Below are positions 18,102 through 28,891 of a stretch of DNA of 64,000 nucleotides, in pieces. Location: NCBI GenBank assembly GCA_963701205.1, contig OY969575.1:434001-498000 (forward strand). The letters are read 5' to 3'. Positions within the stretch are counted from its first letter, which is position 1. Each line of letters begins with the position of its first letter. This DNA is from JALZKA01 sp963701205 (GTDB lineage Bacteria > Actinomycetota > Thermoleophilia > Solirubrobacterales > 70-9). The notes beneath the pieces were generated by a model. The model did not search any database and was not told the DNA's origin. It saw only the letters and a program-made list of their open reading frames with translations. The position numbers were made by a program, and so were the translations under genes.

Positions 18102-18542
18102 TCAGGTCGCTGCCAGATGCGGAAAGCGTTCGCCGACGAGTCGGCGGTACGGGGATGAGATCCGTCGCATGATCGGCAGGTAAAGCAACGCGAACCGAGA
18201 CTCGCCCCGCAGGCAAACCCTGCCTTTGGCGATTGCGATGGCCAGGCTCTCGTCTCCGAGGAGGTAGCCGTGGGCTGTCGCGGAATCCATCTGCAGGTCA
18301 AGCTTGGGCGCGGGGCCCTCGTCCGAGAAGTTCCACGCGAGATGCCCGCTGTCGCCGTCTCCCGGAGCCACCCGGACCACCAGATCGAGATCCGTGATCT
18401 CGATCCGCATGGAAAGACCCGCGGCCCGCACGAGCGGTCCGCCGCGATCATCGGCGTCGAGTTCGCGCAGGGCACCGTCAACGAGGTCGCGAAGTTCCGC
18501 GCGGCCCGGAACCGCGCCCGATTTGGCAGCCGCGGTCGTCAT
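18102..18542 (-). CDS. SCP2 sterol-binding-like domain protein
   Basis: The 146 residues resemble the SCP2 lipid-carrier fold: KLDLQMDSATAHGYLLGDESLAIAIAKGRVCLRG matches the typical 'D..T...LL.G..S...A...G...V.G' stretch. The acidic N-terminal half (VDGALRELDADDRGG) is unassigned. No signal or membrane segment is seen. It lies 9 bp after a small coiled-coil gene and may be co-transcribed with it. A lipid- or acyl-CoA-binding role is an inference. Confidence 0.65.
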   Translation of the reverse strand: MTTAAAKSGAVPGRAELRDLVDGALRELDADDRGGPLVRAAGLSMRIEITDLDLVVRVAPGDGDSGHLAWNFSDEGPAPKLDLQMDSATAHGYLLGDESLAIAIAKGRVCLRGESRFALLYLPIMRRISSPYRRLVGERFPHLAAT

Positions 18543-18551
18543 TGGCTAAGT

Positions 18552-18869
18552 CTAAGCCTCATCTTTAGGGTTAGCTTGGGGTTCCTCGCCGGTGTCGGCT
18601 GGCGTGCGGCGCAGAAGTTCCTCGATCGAAGCCAGGCGTTTTTCAAGGCCGTCAATCTGGCGGACGAGTTCGGCCTGCGCACCCTGGCCGCGGCGGGCAA
18701 TCTCCTCGCGAGCCTCCTGGCCCCTGCGAGCAAGCTCGTCAACCAGCTCGCCGGCGCGTTCGCGTGTCTGGGCCGCGGCAGGACCGGTAGCGGCGAGGGT
18801 CCGCTCGATCGCGGCTCGAAGCGATTCGGCGACCCCGCCTTCCTCGTCGTCAGGGGTGTTCGGGCTCAT
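18552..18869 (-). CDS. Small phasin-like coiled-coil protein
   Basis: The 105-residue, highly charged, almost wholly helical protein has Ala/Glu/Arg-rich heptads (RERAGELVDELARRGQEARE, then LVRQIDGLEKRLASIEELL) and disordered acidic ends. The pattern resembles poly(3-hydroxyalkanoate) granule-associated phasins, but composition alone cannot prove it. It pairs with the similar protein at 19652-19942, on the other side of a nucleoside phosphorylase gene, and precedes the SCP2-like gene. Confidence 0.55.
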   Translation of the reverse strand: MSPNTPDDEEGGVAESLRAAIERTLAATGPAAAQTRERAGELVDELARRGQEAREEIARRGQGAQAELVRQIDGLEKRLASIEELLRRTPADTGEEPQANPKDEA

Positions 18870-18941
18870 CTTCTCTGATCAGCTTAGACCCCGAACTCAG
18901 CCGATGGCCCCATTTGCCCGACTGGCATCATCAACGCGTCG

Positions 18942-19637
18942 ATGACCATGTACTTGCGCCCAACCGCCGCCACTGCCCGGTCAGCATTGCTCCCCGGTGA
19001 CCCGAAGCGCGCGATGGAGCTCGCCGCAGAACTCATGGATCGCCCGTTGATGAGCAATCTCAGCCGGGGGCTGTGGGGGTATTGGGGGCAGCTCGGTCCC
19101 GGCCGCGAGTTGACGGTTCAATCGACCGGGATCGGAGGACCAAGCGCAGCCGCTGTCGTAGCGGATCTGGCCGCACTCGGGGTTCTGCGGGTGGTCAGGG
19201 TCGGGACCTGCATCGCGCTTGACCCCGAACTGGAAGCGGGACAGGCGATCGTGGTCAGCGCGGCGCTCGCCGGTGATGGCGTCGGCGGCGCGCTGGCGTC
19301 AAGCGGCGTTGCTTTGCCCGACCCAGCAATTACCGGTGCGCTGGGCGACTCAGGGTGTCGCATTGCATCGGTGGACCTGTTTCCCAAGCTCGGCTCGGCG
19401 GCGGCGGACGAATGGGTGTCGCAGGGCGCGATCGCGATCGACCTGAGCACTGCCGCGGTTTTCGCGGCGGCCGCCAACCACGGGATCGCTGCAGCCTGCG
19501 CGCTCGTCGTTTCGCGCTCGTCGTCAGGCCTGGAACTCAAACCCGAAGCGCTCGATCAGGCCTGCCTCAGCCTTGGTAATGACGCGGCCATGGCCCTGCT
19601 GGCCACGGAACCTAAATCAGCGCCGGCGGCCGGCTGA
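18942..19637 (+). CDS. Nucleoside phosphorylase family protein
   Basis: The 231-residue member of the PNP/UDP phosphorylase superfamily has ALLPGDPKRAMELAAELMD at the N-terminus (phosphate-binding GDP), VQSTGIGGPSAAAVVADL, VRVGTCIALDPELEAGQAIV and the C-terminal segment AIDLSTAAVFAAAANHGIAA. The usual 'ME-EA--L' motif reads IDLSTAAVF here, so an active-site Glu may be replaced and substrate range is uncertain. It would cleave a nucleoside with phosphate in salvage. It is transcribed divergently from the 18552-18869 gene. Confidence 0.75.
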   Translation: MTMYLRPTAATARSALLPGDPKRAMELAAELMDRPLMSNLSRGLWGYWGQLGPGRELTVQSTGIGGPSAAAVVADLAALGVLRVVRVGTCIALDPELEAGQAIVVSAALAGDGVGGALASSGVALPDPAITGALGDSGCRIASVDLFPKLGSAAADEWVSQGAIAIDLSTAAVFAAAANHGIAAACALVVSRSSSGLELKPEALDQACLSLGNDAAMALLATEPKSAPAAG

Positions 19638-19651
19638 GCTTCGCGGCCTGA

Positions 19652-19942
19652 TTACTGGCGCAGTGAAGAGACGTCCTTCGCCAGGCCGTCAACGACATCC
19701 TCAAGTGCCTCCAACCGCGCCGCGAACGACCGCAACCGCTGCTCGAGACGCTCGAAATCGGAGCTGGAGGCGAGGTTGAGGGCGCCAATCGCCTGGCGCT
19801 GGGCCACGGCTGCGCGCTCGCCTGCGCCCAGCGCGCGTGAGATCGCAGCGCTAAAGACGGGGTTTTCAACCAAGGCTTGCGCAAGCTCCCCGAGGGCCTC
19901 TTCCCCTCGGGCGCGAAGCCCGCTGTCTGCTTCCTGGGACAC
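19652..19942 (-). CDS. Small coiled-coil protein, phasin-like
   Basis: The 96 residues have a helical N-terminal half (GEEALGELAQALVENPVFSA) and a heptad-rich C-terminus (FERLEQRLRSFAARLEALED then VVDGLAKDVSSL). It is similar in style to the protein at 18552-18869. It is convergent with the nucleoside phosphorylase gene, 14 bp away. The upstream gap 19943-20196 contains no further gene. Function unknown. Confidence 0.55.
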   Translation of the reverse strand: MSQEADSGLRARGEEALGELAQALVENPVFSAAISRALGAGERAAVAQRQAIGALNLASSSDFERLEQRLRSFAARLEALEDVVDGLAKDVSSLRQ

Positions 19943-20196
19943 CCCTGGGAGCCTAACGAAGCGCGGGCAGGGATCGCCGCTTCAGGGGCCGGCTGACACT
20001 GCCGATGGATCAGCGAGGTGACAAGTTCCGCGAAAATACGTGCGACGACCCGCCGTTGCGTTAGATTTCACGCATGCGGTTGGTCGTTGCAAACGAGGCG
20101 CCCAACGGGTAGCTTCCTGCAGGTTGCAGGTGAGGGTTTCGGGCCGCGGGCTCGAAAGCGAACCAGCAGCCACGGTGCAAACTGGGTCTTACAAGG

Positions 20197-22653
20197 ATGA
20201 AGAGGCAATTCCAAGTCGTCGTAGCACTGGCCGTTTTCGGCATCACAGTGCTGGCAGCGTCGGCGCTGGCCGGCTCCGTCAAACTCGGCTTGGGCAGTGG
20301 CGATGTCTCGATCGATCTCCCCGGCGGCGCCAACCTTGAGCCGCTCGGAGCGCTCCCCGCCTGCAGCAACCTGAAGGATGACGATGGCGATGGCAAGGTG
20401 GACCTTGGCGACCCCGGTTGTTCGGGACCCACCGACGGCGATGAATCCAACTCGCCTTCGAGCCCGAATCCACCAGATGGGCCGGGCGGCTCCGAGGATC
20501 CGGATGACCCCAGCGGCGGTGGTGGTGGCGGCAAGCCCGACTCCCCGACCGGCAGCGCCGGCCCGAAGGGCGGCAGCGGCAAGGGACACCTCGAAGACAA
20601 GGGTGACGAGGTCCGCGACAACCGCGAGCCGATGGACCCGCCCGAAACCCGCAACCCCGACGGCACGCCGACGGCGTCAAACCCAACCACGACCTTTGCC
20701 GACTTCGGACCGGCCCCGATTGGCGTTCCAAACTTCGTTATCGACCAGTTCTCGATACCACCGTTCCTCCTTCCCATCTACCAGGCATGCGGCACCGAGT
20801 ACGGCATCCCCTGGGAGGTGCTCGCCTCGATCAACCGGGTCGAGACCGCATTCGGCACCAACCTGAACGTCTCGTCCGCCGGCGCCCTCGGTTGGATGCA
20901 GTTCATTCCCTCAAGCTGGGAGGCGTACGGCGTTGATGCCAACAACGACGGCCGCAAGGATCCGTACAACCCGGTTGACGCGATCTGCGCGGCGGGCAAT
21001 TACCTGCAGGCGGCGGGTGGCGAGGATGATCTCGCTCGCGCGATCTTCGCCTACAACCACGCCGACTGGTACGTGGACATGGTCCTCACCTACGCCCGCC
21101 AATACGGCAAGCTTCCCGACGACCTGGTCGGTTCGCTCACCGGCTTGACCGAAGGTGCCCGGTTCCCAGTCGCTGCCAACGCCCGCTACGCGGACGACAT
21201 CTCCGAGCGCGAGGCACTCCGCCGAGCCAAGCCGACGAAGGGATCGTCGGGCAACGTCGCCGACGTAATCTCAGCCTCGCCCACACGTCGAGGGATCAAC
21301 ATCTACAGCCGTGACAAGGCTCCGGTCGTCGCCGTCAACGACGGCGTCATCAAGAAGATCGGCAAGTCGAAGCAACTCGGCCGGTTCCTCATCCTCCAGG
21401 ACGCGTACGGGAACCAGTTCACCTACGCCGGCTTGGGCTCGATCGCGGAGGTCTACCCCGTGCCCGAGCGCAAGGAGCTCGACGCTTCCGACTTCAAGCT
21501 GGTGCGGCCCGACGGCGACACGCTCACGCGCTCGACGGCGGCCAGCAGGACCACCCGGACCAGCCAGGGCAAGCCCAAGCGCTCCACGCCGAAGTCCAAC
21601 GACGGGCCGGTCAACACCGAAGACGCTCGCGAGCGTCTCTACGCCTTCCCCGAGCGCGACGCCAACGTCGGTCGGGCCGACCTCACGGGTCAGCTCGATT
21701 CATTGCTGGCTCGCCGGTTCCCCGGTTACGAGAACTTCAAGGGGTACTTGAGCGGCGTCCTGCGCTACGACCAGCAGACGATGGATACCGCGGCGCTCCA
21801 CGAGGGCTCAAAGGTGGTTGCCGGCACGGTCCTCGGCCGGATCGGCAAGAACCCCGACCTCGCGCCGCACCTGCATTTCGCGATCAAGCCCACCGGCCGC
21901 GGAGCACCGTCGATCGATCCGAAGCCGATCCTCGATGGCTGGAAGCTCCTCGAGGCCACGGCGATCTATCGCGCTGCCGGCAAGAACCCCTTCTCGAATT
22001 CCAGCGCATCGGTCGGGCAGGTCCTGCTGATGAGCAAGGAGCAGCTCGTCCGGCGCGCGCTCAACGACCCGCGTCTTGAGCTCTACTCGTGTGGCCGCTC
22101 CGACATCCAGACCGGTCAGATCGACCGCCGCATCCTGGCGATGCTGGAGTACCTGACCGAACGGGGCTACCGCCTGACCGTCACCTCGCTCAAGTGCGGC
22201 CACTCCGTTTACACATCAGGTGGCTCGATCTCCCACCACTCCTCCGGCAACGCGGTGGACATCGCCCAAATCAACGGCTTGCCGGTGCTCGGCAACCAGG
22301 GCCCGGGGACGCTGACGGAATCGCTCGTCCGCGACGTCATGCAACTCCAGGGATCGATGTCCCCCGACCAGGTGATCTCGTTGATGGACTTCGGTGGCGC
22401 CAGCTTCGCGATGGGCGATCACGACGATCACGTCCACGTCGGCTACACGCCCACCTACGGACCGGGCTCCTCAGGCGACAAGCAGTTCATTCAGCTGCTG
22501 AAGCCCGAGCAGTGGAAGCGCCTGATCGACCGCATCGCCTCGATCGAGAACCCCGACGTCCCCACCTCGCCGTCGCGATACTCGATTCCTGTGAAGGGCA
22601 GCGGCAAGAAGGCAGACCGGCGCCGCTCCTCCAGCGCCCACCTCGGCGAGTAA
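20197..22653 (+). CDS. Secreted multidomain peptidoglycan enzyme: lytic transglycosylase + degenerate M23 + M15-like peptidase
   Basis: The protein has 818 residues. A signal peptide (MKRQFQVVVALAVFGITVL...) leads to an acidic Ca-binding-like motif (DDDGDGKVDLGDPGC) and a Pro/Gly/Ser-rich linker. Residues 185-310 are an MltB-type transglycosylase (SLT_2) with catalytic Glu216 in INRVETAFG and GALGWMQFIPSSW. Residues 365-600 resemble LytM/M23: HLH (558-560) is present, but the first zinc motif reads RRGINIYSRD, lacking the usual His and Asp, so this part is probably non-catalytic. Residues 625-755 carry SHHSSGNAVD (H681, D688) and HDDHVHVGY (H745/H747), matching the SxHxxGxAxD...HxH plan of M15/VanY-type peptidases. 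It acts outside the membrane on murein. The 254-bp leader upstream has no recognised element. Confidence 0.85.
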   Translation: MKRQFQVVVALAVFGITVLAASALAGSVKLGLGSGDVSIDLPGGANLEPLGALPACSNLKDDDGDGKVDLGDPGCSGPTDGDESNSPSSPNPPDGPGGSEDPDDPSGGGGGGKPDSPTGSAGPKGGSGKGHLEDKGDEVRDNREPMDPPETRNPDGTPTASNPTTTFADFGPAPIGVPNFVIDQFSIPPFLLPIYQACGTEYGIPWEVLASINRVETAFGTNLNVSSAGALGWMQFIPSSWEAYGVDANNDGRKDPYNPVDAICAAGNYLQAAGGEDDLARAIFAYNHADWYVDMVLTYARQYGKLPDDLVGSLTGLTEGARFPVAANARYADDISEREALRRAKPTKGSSGNVADVISASPTRRGINIYSRDKAPVVAVNDGVIKKIGKSKQLGRFLILQDAYGNQFTYAGLGSIAEVYPVPERKELDASDFKLVRPDGDTLTRSTAASRTTRTSQGKPKRSTPKSNDGPVNTEDARERLYAFPERDANVGRADLTGQLDSLLARRFPGYENFKGYLSGVLRYDQQTMDTAALHEGSKVVAGTVLGRIGKNPDLAPHLHFAIKPTGRGAPSIDPKPILDGWKLLEATAIYRAAGKNPFSNSSASVGQVLLMSKEQLVRRALNDPRLELYSCGRSDIQTGQIDRRILAMLEYLTERGYRLTVTSLKCGHSVYTSGGSISHHSSGNAVDIAQINGLPVLGNQGPGTLTESLVRDVMQLQGSMSPDQVISLMDFGGASFAMGDHDDHVHVGYTPTYGPGSSGDKQFIQLLKPEQWKRLIDRIASIENPDVPTSPSRYSIPVKGSGKKADRRRSSSAHLGE

Positions 22654-22692
22654 CCGCCGCGGGTTTCGATCCCGCCGCCATCCGCTGATCCA

Positions 22693-23577
22693 ATGAGTGA
22701 GTTTCCCTTCGTCCAGATCACGCTGGCGGGAGCCTTCGGAATCGACGCTGGCCGCTACCCGGTTCGGGACCCAAACGCGGACGCCACTGGGGCGCCTGAA
22801 TCCGTCCTGGTCGTGCGTACGTTCGGCGCCCCAGCCGCCACCCGCAGGCGAACGCGACAGCGCAGGCCGCGCGCGGCGGAGCGGGATGCCCAACCAATCG
22901 TGCCGGTGTGCGAGCTGACCGCAATCGAGGCGACGGCCATCGATGGCGACCCGGAAGCATGGCTGGAGCAGCTCCGGCACGACCCCGAGGAGCGGGATCG
23001 GATTACCGAGCGCGGCCTCGCGATCGTGGCCAGGGCGCTTGCCGCACGCCGGGTCGCGGCGGTTGACTCGGGCATACCGGAGCCCGGCCTGGCCCTAACG
23101 GTTTCACTGCGCTTGGGACACGGGGACGGCGACTCCTTGGTGGACGGCAGATGGGGCGGCGCGATCGAGATCCCAAGGGAAAGCGGGCGTCTGGGGCGGG
23201 CGTCGCTCCTGCGGCCGCAGGAGCGAATGGCCGCGATCCTGGGTGGTCGCGAGCGCAGCCTGATTTGTGAGGAGCTGATTCTTCGCGCGAACGCCGACCT
23301 CACGGGCAGACGCGTGCGCGAGGCAACGCTGCAGTTGCGAGTCGGCCTCGAGGCGATGCTTGCCGAGCGCTCGCTACTCGATTCGCGCGAGCAGGCCACC
23401 GACCTGGATTTCCTCGACGGCCGTCGCGCCATGACAGGGGAGGCGGCCAACGCCGCCCTGGCCGGCGAGCTCAGCCCCGAACGTGAAGCCGAGATGACGG
23501 CGACCCTGGCCGTCTGCCAGCGCGTCCTACGCCGCCGCGCGGCCCACGGCCAATCTCCAACGAGTGCGGGATTGTGA
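22693..23577 (+). CDS. Conserved hypothetical protein
   Basis: The 294 residues contain no transmembrane segment, signal peptide or domain I recognise. The N-terminus (FPFVQITLAGAFGIDAGRYPVR) looks folded. A basic stretch (TRRRTRQRRPRAAER) near 50-65 follows, then a mainly helical, acidic C-terminal half. It is 39 bp after the peptidoglycan enzyme gene and may share its transcript. It ends in a bidirectional hairpin facing cobB. Confidence 0.6.
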   Translation: MSEFPFVQITLAGAFGIDAGRYPVRDPNADATGAPESVLVVRTFGAPAATRRRTRQRRPRAAERDAQPIVPVCELTAIEATAIDGDPEAWLEQLRHDPEERDRITERGLAIVARALAARRVAAVDSGIPEPGLALTVSLRLGHGDGDSLVDGRWGGAIEIPRESGRLGRASLLRPQERMAAILGGRERSLICEELILRANADLTGRRVREATLQLRVGLEAMLAERSLLDSREQATDLDFLDGRRAMTGEAANAALAGELSPEREAEMTATLAVCQRVLRRRAAHGQSPTSAGL

Positions 23578-23598
23578 GGGCATCACCCCCACAATCCC
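23568..23598. terminator. Bidirectional hairpin between convergent genes
   Basis: GGGATTGTG (23568-23576) pairs with CACAATCCC (23590-23598), with extra G:C pairs inside (AGGG...CCCC). It overlaps the plus-gene stop and abuts the cobB stop, so one hairpin could serve both convergent transcripts. There is no T-run on either side. Confidence 0.5.
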
Positions 23599-24347
23599 TC
23601 AGTCGGCGAGGGCAGCGAGCACGCCGAGCAGTTCGGCGATTACGTCGCCGCCCAGCTTGACCGTTGCGTCGGGGTCGTAGGGCGTCGGGCCCTGGGTGAT
23701 GATCGCCAGCTTCGCGCCGCGGTTGAGCGCGGTGCTCGGCAACCCCGCCACCGGGTAGACCTCGAGCGAGGACCCCACGCAGATCACGAGGTCGGCGCGC
23801 TCGCACAGTTGGGTCGCCTCCGCCATCGCCCGGTCGGGAAGCAACTCGCCGAACAGGACGACGTCAGGCTTGACCTTGCCGTTGCATAAATCGCAGTAGG
23901 CGACCCCCTCGGCCCCAAAGAGGTCGCCAAGCGCTGCCTCCGGATAGCTCGCCGAACACGTGGTGCAACTTGAGGTCGCGATCGAGCCGTGGACTTCCAC
24001 GACATTGCGCGACCCGGCGGCGCCGTGCAAGCGGTCGATGTTCTGGGTGATGACGCCGTCAATCAAGCCGCGGCTCTCGAGCTCCGCCAGGGCCAGGTGG
24101 GCGGCGTTTGGCCGCTTCGACGCGAGCTGGCCCAGGCGCGGGCGGTAGAAGCTCCAAAAGCGGGCCGTGTCGGCGTGGAAGGCGTCAATATGCGCGACCT
24201 CGAATGGATCGACGTTCTCCCAGAGTCCTGTGCCCGGACTGCGGAAATCGGGGATCCCCGACGGCACGGATACTCCCGCCCCGGTCAGGACTACGGTCGA
24301 CCGCGACTCGCGCAGCAAGTCCGCGACGCGCTGCTGCGCGGTCTGGG

Positions 24348-24363
<16 letters not shown>
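23599..24363 (-). CDS. cobB: NAD-dependent protein deacylase (sirtuin)
   Basis: It removes acyl groups from lysines using NAD+. The 254 residues show GAGVSVPSGIPDFRS (NAD binding), TQNIDRLH, the catalytic His in EVHGS, two Cys pairs for zinc (CTTC and CDLC), and VGSSLEVYPVAGL. All are sirtuin signatures in order. It overlaps the stop of the upstream fatty-acid enzyme gene by 16 bp, which suggests translational coupling and fits control of acyl-CoA enzymes by deacylation, though that link is inference. Confidence 0.95.
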
Positions 24364-26348
<1,985 letters not shown>

Positions 26349-26405
26349 ATGACTCCTCTGGATAGCGCGAAGGGCGCGCGCAAGGCTATCCGAGAGCGCT
26401 TGCGA

Positions 26406-27773
26406 TCACGCCGCCGAAAGCGGCTGAATCGCGTGATGCCGGTGAAACACGTTGTCCGGGTCGTACTCCGCCTTGACAGCCGCCAGGCGGTCATAGCTCT
26501 CGCCGTAGCCCGCGCGAACGCGATCCTCGCCCTCGTCGCCGATGAAGTTTAGGTAGACCGCGCCGGTCGCAAACGGCTTCATGTCCTTGATTGCCGAGCG
26601 GGCCCACTCAATTCCCGCCTCATCATCACTGGGCTCGGTCCAAAGCCCAAACGGGTGGTGAACCCAGTTGGCGGTGCGGTGCGGAAGCGGCCAATCGCCG
26701 ACCTGCCGGGCCACGGCGCCGCCCCAGGGAACCATCAGAAGCTGGGATGGAGTTGGCGAAAGCATCGCTTCGCCCTGGGCGCAAAACAGCGCCAGCGCCT
26801 CGTCGGGCAAGCTCTGAAGGTGTTCCGCCGACCAGTAGTTCCGGAATCCCGGAGGATCGTCGATCGCCTTCTGGATCTCGGCGTACGGCATCTCTGCGGT
26901 CAACCCGCCCTGGGGCTCGAGCGCATAGATCGGTGCGAGCACCTCGCGCAACTCCGCTTCGGTGCCGGCGTACACGCCAATGACGCCGATCGCGAGCTTG
27001 TTCTGCATGTGCTCGGGCACGAACGGCTCAGGCGGTGCTGTCAAGTACGCGGTGCCGCCGCCAAGCTCTTCCGGGATACCGGACTCGACGAGGTCGCGAT
27101 ACGTGCGCGTCACTTCGGGGGCCGCATCCGCCGGCCAGAGCAGGAGCGCCAGCGTCGCCGCTGGCAACGGCTGCAACTCGAAGACGAGCTTCGTCGCGAC
27201 GCCGAAATTGCCGCCGCCGCCGTGTAGCGCCCAGAAAAGCTCCGGGTTTTCGCCCTCGGAAGCGGTAACGACGCGGCCGTCCGCGGTCACGATCTCGGCC
27301 GAGCGCAGCCCGTCGCAGGCAAGACCGAACTTGCGCTCCAGCCAGCCGGAGCCGCCGCCCAACGTCAGCCCCGCGACGCCGGTGGTCGAGACGCGGCCGC
27401 CGGTCGTAGCGAGACCGTGCGGCTGTGTCGCGGAATCGAAATCCGCCCAGGTGGCGCCACCGCCCGCGGTCGCGGTCCGTGCTTGGGGGTCGACCTCCAC
27501 CGTGTTCATGCGACGCATATCGACGACGACACCGCCCTCAGTCAGCGAAGCGCCAGCGACGCTGTGGCCACCGCCCCTGATCGCGACTTCAAGCCCGCTG
27601 TCGCTCGCGTGCGCGAGCGCCGCCTGTACGTCGGCGACGGACTCACACTGAGCGATCAACGCGGGGCTCAGATCGATCATCGAGTTGAAGATCTGCCGCG
27701 CCTCGTCGAACCCGTCGGCGCCCGGCTCAAGGATCGCACCGTCAAAACCGTCGCCTGTGCTCAAACCGCCCAT
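26406..27773 (-). CDS. FAD-binding oxidoreductase, BBE-like
   Basis: The 455-residue vanillyl-alcohol-oxidase-fold flavoenzyme has VAIRGGGHSVAG with His70 as the covalent FAD attachment site, GVAGLTLGGGSGWLERKFGL, and ELFWALHGGGGNFGVAT. A C-terminal BBE segment ends YDPDNVFHRHHAIQP. The second cysteinyl link of bicovalent berberine-bridge enzymes is not seen where expected, so mono-covalent FAD is likely. Substrate unknown. The ATG is at 27771-27773. It is followed by 80 bp to the SRPBCC gene upstream. Confidence 0.88.
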   Translation of the reverse strand: MGGLSTGDGFDGAILEPGADGFDEARQIFNSMIDLSPALIAQCESVADVQAALAHASDSGLEVAIRGGGHSVAGASLTEGGVVVDMRRMNTVEVDPQARTATAGGGATWADFDSATQPHGLATTGGRVSTTGVAGLTLGGGSGWLERKFGLACDGLRSAEIVTADGRVVTASEGENPELFWALHGGGGNFGVATKLVFELQPLPAATLALLLWPADAAPEVTRTYRDLVESGIPEELGGGTAYLTAPPEPFVPEHMQNKLAIGVIGVYAGTEAELREVLAPIYALEPQGGLTAEMPYAEIQKAIDDPPGFRNYWSAEHLQSLPDEALALFCAQGEAMLSPTPSQLLMVPWGGAVARQVGDWPLPHRTANWVHHPFGLWTEPSDDEAGIEWARSAIKDMKPFATGAVYLNFIGDEGEDRVRAGYGESYDRLAAVKAEYDPDNVFHRHHAIQPLSAA

Positions 27774-27853
27774 GTCCCAACCCCAATCAGTATTAGTTGT
27801 GTGGTTTGTAGCACTAACGACGAATCCTTTGCGTGCGAGTGCTCACATCGCCG

Positions 27854-28303
27854 TCAGCCGTGAGCCTTCTGTTCGGCGTACTGCTTGAAATCCAGGAGCG
27901 AACGTTCGAGGGCCAAGCGCAGTTGGCTGCGGACGAAAAGTGCCGACCCGAGGCGCACGATCGGCCCCGCGGAAACGACGCGATAGGTTTGCCTTTGCGA
28001 GATGCGGGTGCCATCGCCGTCGATCGCAAATCGACTTTCAAACTCGCCTCGCATCGTCTGGTCTGAAAACTCAACTACGTGATGACGCCGGGCTTCGTGA
28101 TCGATGACGCGCTCCGCGACCTCTCCCCGACCCGCCGGGATTGTTCGCCAAGTGAGGGTCCCGCCTTGCTCAGGGTACCCCTCGCTCGAAACCACGGACG
28201 CGAATCCGTCCACCCAGTCCGGCCAGCCCGCGATCTTGAAGTATGCGTCCCAGGTCTCAGCAAGCGAAGCACCGACGTGGATCGAGCCCTCAACCGTCGC
28301 CAT
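27854..28303 (-). CDS. SRPBCC family protein
   Basis: The 149 residues fit the START/Bet v1-like helix-grip fold: VEGSIHVGASLAETWDAYFKIAGWPDWVDGF is the typical first strand plus helix, and a long C-terminal helix (RSQLRLALERSLLDFKQYAEQ) closes the ligand cavity. Ligand unknown; a polyketide cyclase/dehydrase-type label would be usual. Its start overlaps the padR stop by 14 bp, so PadR and this protein are probably one transcription unit. Confidence 0.8.
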   Translation of the reverse strand: MATVEGSIHVGASLAETWDAYFKIAGWPDWVDGFASVVSSEGYPEQGGTLTWRTIPAGRGEVAERVIDHEARRHHVVEFSDQTMRGEFESRFAIDGDGTRISQRQTYRVVSAGPIVRLGSALFVRSQLRLALERSLLDFKQYAEQKAHG

Positions 28304-28754
28304 AAATCTCGCGCTTGATCAGGCTGACCGAGCGAACAACGGAATCGAGGAAGGGTTCAAGCTCGGTCCGTAGCCGGCGCTCCTCCCGCCGTCCACTCGC
28401 GGTGATCGAGTAAAAGCGCCGGCTCCGCCGATCCGGGTGCTCCCAGGCGCCCTCGATCAGGCCGCGCGCCTCGAGGTCGCGCAGAAGCGGATAGATCGTG
28501 TTTGGATTTACCGAGATCGCGCCTTCGGTGATCTCGGCAATCCCCTCGATCAGTCGGTTGCCGTAGGCGGGTTCCCGAGCAATCAGGTGCAGGACCAACA
28601 GCGGAAACAGGTCTCGGCGCCGGATCTCACCGCCGAAGACGTCCATCGAGCTGCCGCGACCCTTGCGCGCGTTGGCCTCGTCGGCACTGCCCCCACGACC
28701 GCGTGCGACCGCTCGCGCGGCCGCATCCTCGACTCGGGAGGCCTTCTGAGTCAC
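28290..28754 (-). CDS. PadR family transcriptional regulator
   Basis: The 154 residues from the ATG at 28754 carry the PadR winged helix: PLLVLHLIAREPAYGNRLIEGI, VNPNTIYPLLRDLEARGLIEG, then RRFYSITASGRRE and a C-terminal helix. The first 36 residues are Arg/Ala-rich and unlike the family, so the ATG at 28644-28646 (MDVFGGEIRRRD) is a plausible true start. It probably controls the overlapping SRPBCC gene and perhaps itself. Confidence 0.87.
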   Translation of the reverse strand: MTQKASRVEDAAARAVARGRGGSADEANARKGRGSSMDVFGGEIRRRDLFPLLVLHLIAREPAYGNRLIEGIAEITEGAISVNPNTIYPLLRDLEARGLIEGAWEHPDRRSRRFYSITASGRREERRLRTELEPFLDSVVRSVSLIKREIYGDG

Positions 28755-28806
28755 GGATCCGGACTATACGGGCGAACCTCGCGAAACGAGGCAGCCGCAG
28801 GGATGC

Positions 28807-28876
28807 AAAAGGAGCGGGAGGTCAAGCGCTCCGGTCGAACAGCGAGTGCCGGACCGGGACCTCGACCTCCCGCTCC
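28807..28876 (-). terminator. Rho-independent terminator of the acyl-CoA dehydrogenase gene
   Basis: A perfect 13-bp stem pairs 28811-28823 with 28864-28876 (GGAGCGGGAGGTC / GACCTCCCGCTCC), with a nested CCGGTC/GACCGG stem in the loop. On the minus strand it is followed by TTTT (28807-28810). It begins 16 bp after the dehydrogenase stop. Confidence 0.75.
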
Positions 28877-28891
28877 GGCGGGAGTACGCGC

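Noticed and set aside
19943..20196. c-di-AMP (ydaO-type) riboswitch before the peptidoglycan enzyme
   Set aside because: Position and gene type would fit actinobacterial ydaO leaders, but I cannot find the conserved core blocks.
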